NCBI RefSeq assembly: GCF_037038585.1
Contig: NC_092560.1
Coordinates: 83,118,049-83,182,048 of the forward strand
Origin: Patagioenas fasciata
Taxonomy: Eukaryota > Chordata > Aves > Columbiformes > Columbidae
Direction: 5' to 3'
Length of the DNA stretch: 64,000 bases
In this document: positions 28,290-40,976 of the stretch, piece by piece
Numbering within the stretch: position 1 is the first letter of the stretch
How the letters are laid out: each line of letters starts with the position of its first letter
Position numbers and translations under genes: made by a program
The notes under the pieces: generated by a model
Databases searched by the model: none
Told to the model about the DNA's origin: nothing
Seen by the model: the letters and a program-made list of their open reading frames with translations, nothing else

Positions 28290-29150
28290 TACACACAGAG
28301 GGAGGCACAACCCGACCCTCCTCACCCTCCCCCGGGAGCTGTTCCTCCGTGTGAGCAGCGGGGGGTGACACCGACCATCCCCGATTCCCCTCACGCAGCC
28401 CCAGCCCGCTCCTCGCCGTCTCCCGCCGCCCTTTCCTCCCGCTCCCCCGGCCGCGACCCGCCCGGGCCCACCACAACAAAGGGGGAAGAGGGCGTGGGGA
28501 GGCGCCCCCGGTTCCCCGCTCCGGCCCGGCGTACCCCACACCCCGTGAGGCTCCCCGTCCCCGCGGAACGGCCGCCCGGTGTCCTCTCTGCTTCCCCGCG
28601 GCCGAGCTGCCCGCCGAAACCGTCCCGGGACGAACCTCCTCCTCGGTGTGCTGCGCGGCCGCCTCGTCCCTCAGAGCTGTCGTCCCCTGCGCGCCCGCCC
28701 TCCGCACCGCCCATTGGCTACCGCCGCGCCCCGCCCCCGGCGGGAGGCGGGGAGGCGGCGCATTGGCTGCGGTGCCCGTCGCTTGAGAACAGACAGAGCG
28801 AGGATTGGGGGAAAGGAGCGGAGGCCCGGCCCACGCCGCCGATTGGCGGATGGAGGACCCAATCGAGTGCCCGCGGCGGAAAAAAAAAATAAGGAAAAAA
28901 AAGACGCGAGGCGAAGGGAGATGGAGCCGGGTGGGAGGGGCTGCGTGCCCCGCGCGGCGGGGGCGTGAAGACGTCGCTCATTGGTTGTGGTGACTGTCAT
29001 TCACTATCCCACGCGCCCGCTAGGGGTGGTTGGCCGGTGAGCAGAGGTTTGTGTGACCCGTGGGCGCGCAGCCGCACTGGCGGGTGGTGGTTGCACCGCT
29101 ACGGACCCCGAGTCCTTCCGCCCCGGGCGCGGGTGGGAGCTGAGAAAAAG
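28290..29150 (-). promoter_or_regulatory. SMAD2: CpG island promoter and probable non-coding exon 1 of SMAD2
   Basis: A sharply bounded GC- and CpG-dense block, unlike the AT-rich DNA on both sides, lies about 10.3 kb upstream of the SMAD2 start-codon exon. It holds Sp1-type GC boxes (CCCCGCCCCC at 28729; GAGGCGGGG at 28744), six CCAAT boxes between 28713 and 28984, a palindromic GACGTC core at 28970, and no clear TATA box: a housekeeping-type, TATA-less promoter. Leftward transcription would give SMAD2 exon 1, ending at a donor such as those at 28267 or 28326. The exact transcription start cannot be read from sequence. Divergent rightward transcription is possible but nothing directly shows it. 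Confidence 0.85.
28713..28984 (-). promoter_or_regulatory. SMAD2: Cluster of six CCAAT boxes (NF-Y-type)
   Basis: ATTGG, which is CCAAT on the minus strand, occurs at 28713, 28762, 28804, 28842 and 28980, and one forward CCAAT occurs at 28859. The first four are spaced 38-49 bases apart. NF-Y is the established binder of such boxes. Five of six point leftward, in agreement with SMAD2 transcription. Confidence 0.7.
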
Positions 29151-29165
29151 TAGTGCGCTCCTCCG

Positions 29166-29495
29166 CAGAATGACAAGAGTCATTTTGGACGGAAAGGAAC
29201 TGCAAGATCACCGTGTCCAACCGTTACCCCACCCCTGGCACTGCCCCATGTCCCTGAGAACCTCATCTGTGTGTCTATTCAACCCCTCCAGGGATGGTGA
29301 CTCCAGCACTGCCCTGGGCAGCCTGTTCCAATGCCCCACAGCCCTTTGGGGAACAAATTGTTCCCCACATCCAACCTCAACCTCCCCTGGCGCAACTTGA
29401 GGCCGTTTCTTTGTGTCCCTGTCTCCCCTCAGCTCCTGTTCTCCAGCTGAACCCCCCCAGGTCCCTCAGCCGCTCCCATCACACTTGTGATCCAG
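29166..29495 (-). repeat. CR1 LINE fragment at the edge of the CpG island
   Basis: Antisense on plus: a decayed 3' terminus CAGAATGACAAGAGTCATT, then CTGAGAACCTCATCTG, GGGCAGCCTGTTCCAATGCC and GCAACTTGAGGCCGTTTC. It lacks the internal block after GGCCGTTT that the copies at 48.1 and 52.1 kb retain, joining directly to CTGTCTCCCCTCAG. It starts within 20 bases of the end of CpG-dense DNA. Confidence 0.93.
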
Positions 29496-29585
29496 GCTAT
29501 CGATGAATAGGCAGCTCAATCCCATTTGAGGCGTCAACATCCAAAATCCAAGACCCGAATACCTGTTTTCAGCCCCTGTTGATGT
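29496..29585 (-). repeat. Non-CR1 module attached to the 5' side of a CR1 copy (copy A)
   Basis: Aligns by eye with 44299-44410: both contain TTGAGG(C/T)GTC, then ACATCCAAAATCCAAG, GAATACCTGTTTT and CTGTTGATGT. It directly follows the CR1 body in both places. Another copy with the same internal CR1 deletion (60289-60735) instead continues into normal CR1 sequence at this point. Copy A has lost about 25 bases relative to copy B. Confidence 0.75.
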
Positions 29586-29595
29586 GACAAGTGGG

Positions 29596-29705
29596 AATCA
29601 CAGAATCATTTAGTTGGAAAAGCCCCTCAAGATGGTCAAATCCAACCTCTAACCCATGTCCCTGAGAACCTCATCTCCACGTCTGTTCAGCCCCTCCAGG
29701 GATGG
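29596..29705 (-). repeat. Short CR1 3' fragment
   Basis: AATCACAGAATCATTTAG is the CR1 3' terminus in reverse, followed by CCAACCTCTAACCCATG, CTGAGAACCTCATC and CCCCTCCAGGGATGG, where it is cut off. Truncated to about 110 bases and separated from the preceding CR1/module unit by about 10 bases. Confidence 0.88.
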
Positions 29706-32700
29706 AAGCCACAAGATGTGTGTTTAACAGGGACCCTTTGGGGTTTTGGGGGGTGAAGAGCTCCATTCCTGCTTTGCTATTAGTCTGTTGGAGACGCTTT
29801 GGTTTTGTTCGCTTCCATTTTTCAACACTTTTCCTTGTCTCTCCGCCCCGTACACCTCACCTGCAGACCACTTCTACCCGAGGTCCCACCTCACCAACAT
29901 ACAACCCTGCTTTCCAGCGGTATTGTCCCTCATACAGACCAAAACAGCCTCTGTGCTTGGTGACACGGGTGTTTGTGGTTCGACATCTTGGGCACGCCTC
30001 CCATCCCAATAGATTTGGTGTCCCCAGCCAGGTGAGACACCTCTCCCATCACTGGGCCCTCCTGCTAATGATAGATGTGGGCTGACAGAAACCTCCATCT
30101 TGCCTTGTCTGTCCTTGGTTTTCCCAGGCACGCAGCTTATTTGTTTTCTTTTTGTTTTGTTTTTTCCATCGATTTGAGATTCAAGCCGATCACGAAATAA
30201 ACTCAACGGAGAAGATTCCCTTTGCAGACAATGCAGAGCTGCTAACAGATTACCACCATGTTTTTGAAAGATAAGAAGGTGTTCCAGGCATGTTCCACCT
30301 GGAAACAGGTCCAGGCTATTCAGCCAGCACAGCACTCGCTTTGTGACGCTTTCACTGAAATTCTTCTACGAACAGCAGATCAATTAACCTCCTTTTTTTG
30401 TGCGGATTTGTGTCAGACATGCCCTTCACATCTCTGCTGCGATAAACCCACGGTCCCCTCTCCTATCCCCAAGGCTGACTTCTGATATACCCAAAGATCC
30501 CAATCTACTTTATTTTGGCTTTAATTTGGGGCACGGAGCAGCACATGCCAGGGCTGGTTCAGGGGCTGGCCAGCTGCCCACTGTTTCCACTGCCAAGGAA
30601 GCCAAACAGCACTGATAAGGGCTGAGCTTTCCCTGCCTTTCTCCCAGGGTCACCTCTAGCAAGGCTTTTTCTTTCTTATCGCGGCCGCCGTGTGCCATAA
30701 AACTTGGCAGACCTTGAGTTTCTGTAAGCTCCGTTTGGTCAAAATGGAGTTGACAAGCTTACACTGGAAGAAAAAATGTATATAAAAGTGATTGTGTAAA
30801 TCTCTTTTCTTCATGGAAGAAAATCACAAGCGGCAGGAGAAATAAAGCAAATGGAAGAAAGTGGTGGCGGGGCTGCAGATCACCAAGGCCATAAGTTACC
30901 TGAGAAGCGTGGTTGCCGTGGAGAAGATGTTCATCTGTAACTTAAACGCTGCTCCGGAAAAGGCTCCCGGCCACACACCTGCAACGGCAGAAATAGTCCC
31001 TGATTTGGTAAAAACAAAGCAACAGCAGAACTCAGTCCCTGGTATCAAAGCTGGGTACGATAAAGCAGGTGGCTCAGCGTGTTTTGGACGTGGGCGGTTG
31101 GGGGCAGGTGGTTGACAGTCCCATTTGGATGTGAAGCTGCTGTGGGAGGGCACCAGCATCTCTCACAAGGTGCTTTGGCATGTCAGAGGGATCAGCGTCC
31201 TCACAAACAACCTTTTTGTACCGAGGGACAGAAACAGCGCAGTGGTATTTCACAGTCACCGGTCTGCTAGGAAGAACAAGGGAAATAATCTAAGATCCAA
31301 AGAAAACATGATGAAACGGTAGCTGGCTGCACTGTGCTACAGAGAACACACGTTGCCTTCCCAAAGGCTGTGACCAAATTCTCGGGGAGATAAAAGAAAT
31401 ACAACACCGACATCAGATAAGTTCAAAGACACCTCGGGTTTATAAATGACCCGACGCTATCAGATATCAACGCGTGAAGGTGGAGACGGGTGTGAAGTGA
31501 TCATTATTACCAGGATCATTATTACCAATATGTCAAAGTCATCTGTTAAACTGGAAAAAAAAAAACAACAGAGCTTTGAATAGTGTTGCGACACGCAAAG
31601 ACAGGAAATAATGTGTGACAGAAATGACCACAAATCCACGGAGAACCACTGCTAAATGCTCCCAGGTTTCTTAACTCACCCTATTGACATATATTTTGAT
31701 AAGTGCTTTGTCTCTTCCATCAGTGATCCACTTACTGTAAATGCCCTTTGAGCACGTTGTCTCCTCTCTGAACGTGAAGGTAGCTTTCGTCTTCCACAAA
31801 TATGATTATGAAAGAGACACAGGGGCAAATAGCACAACGCTCCCAAAAACATCCCCCCGGTGTAGGTAACAGCGTGAAAACACTCCTGTAGGATTGAGGT
31901 TGTGTCTCCCTTGGCATCAGTGGGTTAAATATGCGATAAACCACTTCTCATGGCAGCACGGAGTGGGTTAAAGAGGACACCACACCGTGCTTTTCGTCTT
32001 GAAAAACAGGACTTAACTGCTGGTTTTGTACTGTCCAAACAGGCCTTAAAGTGGCTAGAGAAAGAGCTTTAACATTGTAAATGAAAAGGAAGCTACTGCA
32101 CGAGGCATAAAAATCTCCAAAATTAGTAGGAGCTTCTACTCAGTCATGCAAGCATATAGTAGATTAAATATGTGCGAGTATGTAGTAGATTAAATACGCC
32201 AAGTACTCCACAAACTTTAAAAAAATCTGTGACTGAAGGCTGGGTGTAGCAGCAAAAATACATTAAAAAGGCGTTCTATGTTTCTGCTCTTTTATTTATC
32301 TTCTCAGTAATGAAATTTCCCTGAAATGTTGAAACTCAAATCTGTTCGCTACCTCTTCTGAAATGCAGAAGTGTGCTTCCAATGTTACATAAATCACTGT
32401 CGTTTCAGACTGGGCTGTTGTGAGATTTCAAAGCAAAGTGAAAAAGAAGGAAAAAGGGGAAACAATCCCAGAGTGCAAAAATAAAATAGACAGGCCTTGA
32501 TGTAAGCCCGCTGTGTCTGTCTTATACACTTGTCAAAGCGGACTTAAGAAATTACTGGTATTCAAAATAAAGCTCTAAAAGCAAAGATATGCCCTCCTGA
32601 CTTGTCGTAGCACAAACCGGTTGGTGTTTATGTTATGAAGTACATTACATTTATCAGATGGAATGGAATTAGACAGTAATCCCTCCAGGTGACATCTGTA

Positions 32701-34360
32701 AGAAATCCATAACGCAATGAGAAGATCTCGGTATCTGCTCGCGTTCCTCATTCACGCTGTGTAATTCTGATGAGTAAATGATTTAACTAATCTTAATTTG
32801 CACATAAACCCAGTTACCCTGAGTAACCACAAGCAGAGAGGGTTGAGACGACTTTGGCGTCATCAGACACCTGAAATTTGAATTATTTCGCTGCATTAAG
32901 TTGCTTGACTTTGCGCTGAAGTGGATGGGGAGTTTTCACACAACCAGACAGTAAAGATCTTGCTACAGGAAAATCCTGAATGCCTGGATCCATCTAGGGA
33001 GCTCAGCTGCAATCACAGATGTTGTACAAGTCTCTTGCCTTCAAAAGCTCAGTTTTAAACCTGACTTTAGGTGTGGTCAGTCACTGCCAAGCAACGGTGA
33101 TGTCTTAATGTCCTAAACTACCAGAACTCCAAACGCTTTTTAATTACACTTAGCTTGCAACAGAGGTTGGGCTATTAAGCCGTGTCCACTCTCAGACATC
33201 AGTAGTCACCAAAACAGGCTTTTCTTTCCTCTATTTTCCTGATTTTTGTAGATTAGAAACATCTCATTTCTGGGTTTTTATCAGGTTATCCCTCTCTATT
33301 ATTATTCCGAATACCACACCATTCATCTACCAACATCCTTTATTTTGGATTAGTCGAAGTTGATTAGAAACACAATTATGCTAACCCCAAATAAGCCATC
33401 GTTAAAGTGAAATAGCCTTGTTTACGAAGAGATTTACACGAGTTTATCTTTATTGACTTAAATAAACAAGAGTAATTTGTGAGTAGGCCTGGGGGACAAT
33501 AGCTTTGTTTCTGAATTAAAGGTAGGCCCTGGTCCAGCTAGGATTTGTGTGCATGTTTAAATCTACATGGTGAATAAGCCAACTGAAGGCAGCGGGATCA
33601 GTCATAGGAACAAAATTCAGCATAAACTCAAACCTTGATATGATTAATTTTGGTATCATCCTTATTTCTTTTTTATGTTTGCTTTTTCCAGCAAGCTGAA
33701 ATTAATTCATTACGGTGAAATCTGCAAAGTAATAATAAGAAATAGTCACTGCTTCCCTAGGAAGGATCAAAATAAACCAATTTATGCTGTGATCAGTTAT
33801 TGCAATACAGTCTGTTTCTGTTTTACACTGTGTAAGATGCACTATGCTAATTAAGCATATGTTTGTATAGATTAGTCTCAATGAGATTTACCCCAGTTTT
33901 CTACACCATCTGTGCAAGATTGGTAGCCGAGTTGGAAGTGATCTCTGTATATATTGTCTATATTAGTTGATGAAGGGTTTCGGATCCTTTGAGGTAAAAG
34001 TTTTCTTTGTGTTGTTGTTATTGGTCTTGCAAAGCTTCAGTTACAGATTTAGAACGTTCTCTTTGTGCTTTCAAAAACTGGTGATTTATGACAATATAAT
34101 TTTAAAGGTTATTGTTATTCTGATGGACAGGATAGATTGAGCAAGAATTCAAAGAACCAGAACAATCCTTTCTTGCTTAGCTTTATTTAGAGATATAAGC
34201 CATATATTACTGTTATGCAGGTAAAGCTATCACCAAATAAAAAATGTTGCCATAATAATAAAAATATCAGGCCTTAAAAATATACCGGGACTTTATCATT
34301 ACAGAACTGTCATGTTGTTTATTTCAGCTCTTGACATTTATCATGATGAATAACGGATGC

Positions 34361-34380
34361 TAAATAAATAAATAAATAAA
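34361..34380. repeat. (TAAA)5 microsatellite
   Basis: Five TAAA units in tandem in AT-rich intergenic DNA. Confidence 0.9.
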
Positions 34381-37300
34381 ATCTCTGTCCTACTAACAAT
34401 GCTGGAAGCCAACTGATGGCTTTCTTTGTGTAATCCACAGGGAGTTCTGTGTTAGTGTCTCCATCCATAGATACATTGCCCGGGCTGATTTATTCGGCTG
34501 GGGTGACAGAAGAAGCTCTTTGCTCCGGACGGCCGTGGTGTGACACTGTGACATCCATTGTATTTACAGAGGAGGTTGGGGAGAACCCGAGGAGCCATTT
34601 GGGGTAAGAATCAGCTGTTTTTGTCCTCCTCCAGTTTGGGATCAAGCTGGTGCTGGGCACATGTTGTCTCTCAGCACAGCAAGATTTACTCTCTGCAAAA
34701 GTGAGTTTTGCCCTGTTGTACTTAGGAAGTGCCTTTCTGGCACTACAGACCATCTTGTCACCAATATGTGGGAGAATATTGTCCTGTCGTCACGTTCTGG
34801 CTGTGGGATTTAAGGCACTGAGAGGTTAAAAAAACAACACTTTACCATGGTCTTCAAATTTATGATTAAGATAGACCATTACAACCATCTACTCTATGTT
34901 ATTCATTTCAAAGGCCAAATAATTTCCCCCCAGAATCGTTTTTTGAGCCTGTAACCTGTGCCGCTCTAAGCTATTCCATTTCAGCCATGGGAAAGGTGGC
35001 TCAACTCAGATTACAAACCTGAGGTGCGAAGGAACCACCAACTACCTGGTAAGTTGATGCGTGATGTGCTGAAAATGGGATCTGTTTAGCTTCAACTTCA
35101 TGCTGTTTGATCTCATTATGCCTTTTAGTTGGGTTTTATTTTCGCCAGAATGATGCCTTTACATAGGAATCCTTATGGCATATAAATATTTGGTGACTGG
35201 GAGCCGGCTGCACCTCTGTGTTTTCCTCACATAAGCAAATTAAAATGAGTTTCTCTGGTCTTTCACCACATGGAGGGTCTCCAAACTTCCACATTCACCC
35301 CAAATCCTCGTTACCGTTACAAATTCCTTTCTGAATTATGGGCACTGAAACCACAAATAGTTTAAATACATCTACAGCGTTATATAACACTCCTCTGCCT
35401 TTATTCCGTTTCCTTCTGCTTATGGATGCAAAGGCCGTATTTCCTCTGCTATGTAAAACCAGGGATATATGCTCACAGTGCTTTCAACAGCGACCTGTAA
35501 ATCCTTTTTAGAGTCGCTGCTTTCCAAAGTGCAGCTTGAAGTTGAGATGTGCAGCCTTGATTCCTCGAGACAGCTGTCTTAAAACCACCGGTCTCGGTGA
35601 CTACATTTACTGCACCGCGCGGATCGCTCTATAAAAGCAATTTGTCATTGTTTATGAAACATGGCAGCAGGAGAAGATTCCCAGCTTACAGCCACAGGCA
35701 AGGACAGCTGCTGATTTTTCAGACCTTAGCGTTTACAGGTGAAGGAAGGCCAGGCAATAATGAGATCTTAAACTGTTTAGAGTAATATTGCTGGTGAAAA
35801 TGGAAATAAAGAGGTATGTGTTCTGCTAGGTGCGGCCAAACGAAATCTGAAGCTGTGGTCTAGATGGGTTAGCTCCTTCATGCAGGTTTGACAGGACTGC
35901 AGGCAAACTTATTACAGATCGTATAGTTTTAAGCACCGGAGATAAGGGAAGCAGAGCACATGAGCTGCAAAAGTCAGATCCAGAACTTAATCAGCCTGCT
36001 GATATATGTCACAGCAAGGAACAGGGCAAGAAAGAGCTACAAGAGATGAAAGCCTTTGAAAACACGTAAGATGCAGGCCGTGCACAAAAAAAAAATACAA
36101 CAGAAATAAAAGTGGTCTGCAAAGAGCAAGAAGCAAATGAAAGGGGCTAATGTCCAATAATAGCATCGTGTGTGCTCATTCCAAGATAAATCGCTTCCCA
36201 AGTCTATACAAGCAGTAATCTGCAGCAATTTATAATCTACAGCGACTGAAGAGAAGCAGTCACAACCCTCAGAAGCCGTGTCTTGTTCCCCAAGATTAAA
36301 GCAAAAAAAAATTACATTAAAAAAAATGTAGTTTGCACCTCAACCAAGACATGATATTAGAAATGTCCTGAGGACGTTGTGTCTTTGTTTGCAGCATGAA
36401 CACAAGTATCTTGCACAAACCAGAAAGCTAAATCTGATGGTAAGGATTTAAGGTGAGTTTTGGCCGTTATTTTTGCACTCGGAGACCCAGCTCACCCTGT
36501 GTGAAGACCTGACCTGAACTCTGTTGAGTGTAACCATGGGCTCCTGCTCAGCTACACGGGTGCTGTTTGTGCTTTTGCAGGACAGAGGCTGACAATTTTG
36601 ACCCTGTGAAGGCCCAAGTGACACTGATGAGTGAGTTTATCATAATGCAAAGCCTTGAAGGACCTTGAGCTGGGTACAGTTGTCCTTGTTGAATTCTGTG
36701 TATGAAGCACAACTTGCCTCTGGCCCACCAGCGAGAGGAAAGTGCCCTTGAAGTTAAAGGCAACAGCAGAATCATCTGGAAAGCCCTTTCCAGGACGTGT
36801 CTATAATTTACTCCAGGTTGAAAAATCCCTTGATTTAACTCAATATTTCAGGGTTGCGAGTGCTGCAACCAGATTAACGTGGAGTTTGGGGCTGGCTGCT
36901 TTCCCTAGGTCATGGGTGGATTTTGCAACACACCAAACTTGGCATTCCAGGTGACTACACCGTCTGGGGAGGAAGAAAGTCGGGGAATGTCAGTCTGAAC
37001 CCTGCCCACCCTTCAGAAACACGGTGCAGGGATGCGTTGAGCACGCTTTGAGTCCAGGAGTCATTCTGCCCAAGGTCTTCCAGCCCAAACCCTAATGACT
37101 CTGCTGATGGGCAGCTCTGATGCTCCACGAATGAATAGTCCTCTCCTGGAAAACTGACAGCTGGTGTTCGTGGCCTTCTTTGTGATTATCCCTTCCTGGC
37201 TGCTATCTTCTCATCCCTCAGCTGATACTCCTGTTATTTCTCCTCTGGTTGATCCGGAGGAAAAGCATGTGCGGAGCATCTCACCTGCCAGACAGCTGAT

Positions 37301-38407
37301 TGTCAGCCCACCCTGAACCCGTCTCCATGCAGCGATGGACTGTCAAACACATAAAGTTAACAAAACGAGAAAGGAGAGTATTTTCCGCCCCGTGAATCTT
37401 CTTTCAGTCATCATCTCAGAGGTTATTTGTGTCAGTGGTAGGTACAACATTTTTCTGATGAAGCCATGATTTGATTAATCAACTCTGGCTCTTCAAGATG
37501 CTCCAGGGTTTTTTTGTCCAAAGTCCACCCCTGGTATCAGCTCAGGTTTACATAAATTCCCCAGGCACAGGCAGTGCTGCAGTTACAGGTAGTTTACACT
37601 TATTTAACAGGTAATATCAGTAGATAATGGTCTCCTGCTGGTAGATAAAGCCAGAATAAAAGCCACCCCATTTTACACTTGGCATACATTTAAAAATGAA
37701 GGCTAGTGATTAGCAAAAAAACCCCACATCTATTTTGAAACAGATCACCGGTTTCTTTTCTTAGGTTGCTTCTCAGCAAAAGGGTGAGGAGTGGAGAGGA
37801 GCAAGAGAACAATCTCAGCACCATTTGCAATTCCAGACAAATAAGATTGTCGCCAGGAAGGGATCCTGCTGTTCCCCTCCCCTGACTTTTTGCCCTTTTA
37901 TGAGCATGATGGCTTAACAGCGGCTGATATGACTCAAATCTCTCACATGGCCCGGCTACAGTCTCAGCTGGAAATGTTGGTAAAGCTGTCAGATGGCTCA
38001 TAAAATGTGTTATGTGGAAGATCTCCGTGCTCTGAGCCAGGACCTGCGTCTCATGACCACTGTCTGGGGCAAGAACAAAGCCCAGAGGATGGCGATCAGA
38101 GAAATGGGGGCAACCTCTCCAGCCATGCTGGTACAAATACAGTCCAGAAAATAACATTTTGAAGATGGTTTTGCTCTGTAACGTACATATGAAAAGGTAT
38201 TTCATGGATTTACAGGCCTGTGGTATCTTGAGGCCCCCTCAAGCACCAGTCCCTGATCCATGCGTATGGATGGTTGGACACACTTCACCAAATGTTAGAA
38301 TTCAGACATCAAAGCTCAAGTTAGTCACCTTAAACTTTCTACAGTCATCAGGAAAAGAGGCCCTTCTAGAGGAAAGTTCACCTGGCCTATTTTAGAACTT
38401 GTTTCAG

Positions 38408-38505
38408 GGTGGGATAGAATCACAGAGTAGAATCATAGAATCATTTTGGTTAGAAGAGACACTTAAGATCAAGTCCAACCATAGTTTATTTTATTCTGCA
38501 CTGAC
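38408..38505 (-). repeat. CR1 3'-end fragment with expanded terminal repeat
   Basis: The CR1 3' terminus in reverse, with several copies of its 8-base end unit (GAATCACAGAGTAGAATCAT), then CATTTTGGTTAGAAGAG and CAAGTCCAACCATAG. Very short; 5' limit uncertain. Confidence 0.85.
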
Positions 38506-38847
38506 CCTACAAGGAGCCTCTTAATTTTTAGATCCCTCAGAAATGCTCCAAATCTGCAAGCCCGACCCGAGGCCCCCAGCAGAGCATGTGAGGTCTAAAC
38601 CTGTGGGGCCTAAACCTGGAACCTGTTCTAAACCTGTCCATAGCATCTGTTGCACCCGTGTGGAGCAGCGCATGGCGTGCGTACCACACCAGCCGCCATG
38701 GAATGAGCAACACCCAGAGTGCTGGACCTTTGGCTTTCAAAACAGGGCGGGCAGACGAAAAAATGTTGTTGCAGATGGTCCCTGGCCTGACCTAAATCCC
38801 AAATCATGCCCAAGGTTTGTCTGGAAGACGCAACAGGCCCTTTGCCA

Positions 38848-38950
38848 GATTCCTGTGCAATCTACTCTTGGTGACCCTGCTTTAGCAGGAGGGTTGGACT
38901 GGATGATCTCCAGAGGTCAGTTCCAGCCCTAAGCAGCCTCTGATTCTGTG
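38848..38950 (+). repeat. CR1 3'-end fragment, sense on plus strand
   Basis: TTCCTGTGCAATCTACTC, then GGTGACCCTGCTTTAGCAGG, GGTTGGACTGGATGATC and the terminus CCTCTGATTCTGTG. Same subtype as the copies near 46.3 and 50.8 kb. Confidence 0.9.
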
Positions 38951-40926
38951 ACCACAGCAGATGAAGAGCACAAACAAGGGAGCTGCATGTGCTGGGCTTT
39001 CCCTGGGCCTGCACATCTGCATCTACACGGTCCTGGGATCAAACTGAGCTCCACCCAGGCTTTGGCGTCCTCTCCTTTTGCTGCAGAGCAGACCTGACAC
39101 CCTTCTTAGAGCAACCTGGAACCATCATTCAGTAGGTTAATACCTACCAGGCAACAGGCTGAAGCGCAGAGCTTTGTTTTTTATTTGGCAAATTGTGTAA
39201 AAAAATCTGCTGTTCCAAACATGCTCAGCTCAATCACGAGGTCAAACCTCAACCTTCCAAAGGCAGACAGATACAGTGGCGTGATAGACTAAAGAACTAA
39301 AATACAATCTGTTGACTACCAGGATGTCTATCTGGCATGTTAATCACTGCTGTAACAACGGCTGAGCTTGGAAAACTACGGCATGCTCAGGACAGGGTTT
39401 GGAATTCCCTTCCCTGCTGCTCTTGCACAACCGCTACTTGCCAGTTGTTGCCTTTGCCTCCTGCTCTTCAACCTACGAGTTACAGCTTTTTCAGCTATTG
39501 TACATTCGTATTACAGTATGTTCAGGAAAAGAGAAGAAACACTGGATGAGTTTTTTTCACCCTGTGATATTTTATTTTTTAATATCTACATGTCACGTAT
39601 GCTCCTCCTAGGGGTCTTTCGAGGCGATTTCAGGTTTGCTTCTACTTATATTCCTATTTTGCTGGCATTTTTGCGAGAGGACAACGAGCCGTATCTGCTG
39701 CCTTCATCACTGGCAGCAGCTCCATCCTGCATGAGATGGAGGAGCTGACGTGCGATTGCAGCTTGTGCAGACCCCCCCTTCGCAAAGAGCCCATAATTGT
39801 TAAATAAATTATATGCTTCAGCGTCCGCATGTTAATAACTCTAATCCTACCTCCAACTACCAGGTTTAGAAATGTGATTAGGGGGGATTATACCTCACCT
39901 AATGCCTAATCGCTTGTCTGTTCTTAGCTGGCCTTTTATTTCCACACATGCAGCAGAAGGGATCTAACCAAACATCTCGCACGCACAGAAAACGCCAAGT
40001 GAGTTAAAAATCAGTTGATTGAGGGCAGGTAACAGCCAGAAACCAGACGTGACTGAGCGCTGAAACACTGGCTGGTGTGGTTACGTCTCTGGGCAGCACC
40101 CAACCACTCCCTTTGCACCCCGACCATTGAAACAGCTTCAAAAACAGAAGGACCAGACTTAAATCTCCACTGGATTGGGTTTTTTTTTTTGTAGATGAAA
40201 ACTGTTTGTGGGTTGTTTTGGTTGTTGCTGGTTTCCCCCCCCCCCATACAATTATTGATCTAATTTTACATAGGAAAATATGGATGATTTTTCCAGCAAC
40301 ACCAAGGGGCAGGTTAGCAAGTGCCACAGTTCAAGAGCTGCCTGAACAATGTCCCCCCAGCTCTGCTCTGACACTTCGTTAGCTCCTCGCTCCCACTCTT
40401 AATGATTCATTTGGAGCAATGACCACCAACCAACATCCTGCTGCCCCAAAGTAGCCTGTGGGTTGAACACCAGCGAGCAAAATCAGGGGGCATGGGGCTT
40501 TTCTATTGACTGTGCAAACTGAATTCACCACCTTACTCCATCTTCTTCAGTGCTCACCCAGAGATAATTCACTTCTCCTCATGAAGATGAGGACAGACAG
40601 CACCTCGTGGAGCTCCCCAAGTGCATATATCACCAAGAGGAAAGGGTTTATATGAGAACTGCTAGGAACAGGGTCTAGGAACCATCTTCCAAATAAATGA
40701 AGGACCAAGTCTTTCTCTACCAGAAGTTGGCATAACTCTGCTGACCCTCTTGAGGCCACTCCAGTTGACTGGCTGAGCTCCTGTTTCTTAGAGGACCAGG
40801 TCCATCTTCTCCCTCCTTCCTTCACCACATCCACACCAAGAAGTTGGGCACAAGGGTTAGATTTAATTTCTGGTAGCAGCAACCCACACAAGGAGGGCCA
40901 TCAAGTCTGTGCACAAGTTTGTTAAA

Positions 40927-40976
40927 GTTTTTGTTTGTTTGTTTTTGTTTGTTTGTTTTTGTTTGTTTTTTTTTTA
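40927..40976. repeat. (TTTG)n simple repeat with poly-T end
   Basis: Imperfect TTTG/TTTTTG units ending in a T run. A C11 run lies nearby at 40235-40245. Confidence 0.9.

Noticed and set aside
28183-29000. Several long open frames on both strands in the CpG island (up to 217 codons)
   Set aside because: GC-rich DNA has few stops; the frames are proline/arginine/glycine-rich, overlap on both strands, and resemble no protein I know.
31501-32200. Small local duplications (GATCATTATTACCA at 31.5 kb; TAGTAGATTAAATA near 32.16-32.2 kb)
   Set aside because: Only two short units each; ordinary replication slippage in AT-rich DNA.
38543-38932. 129-codon plus-strand open frame
   Set aside because: Its end runs into a CR1 fragment and the rest is repetitive proline/cysteine-rich translation without family resemblance.
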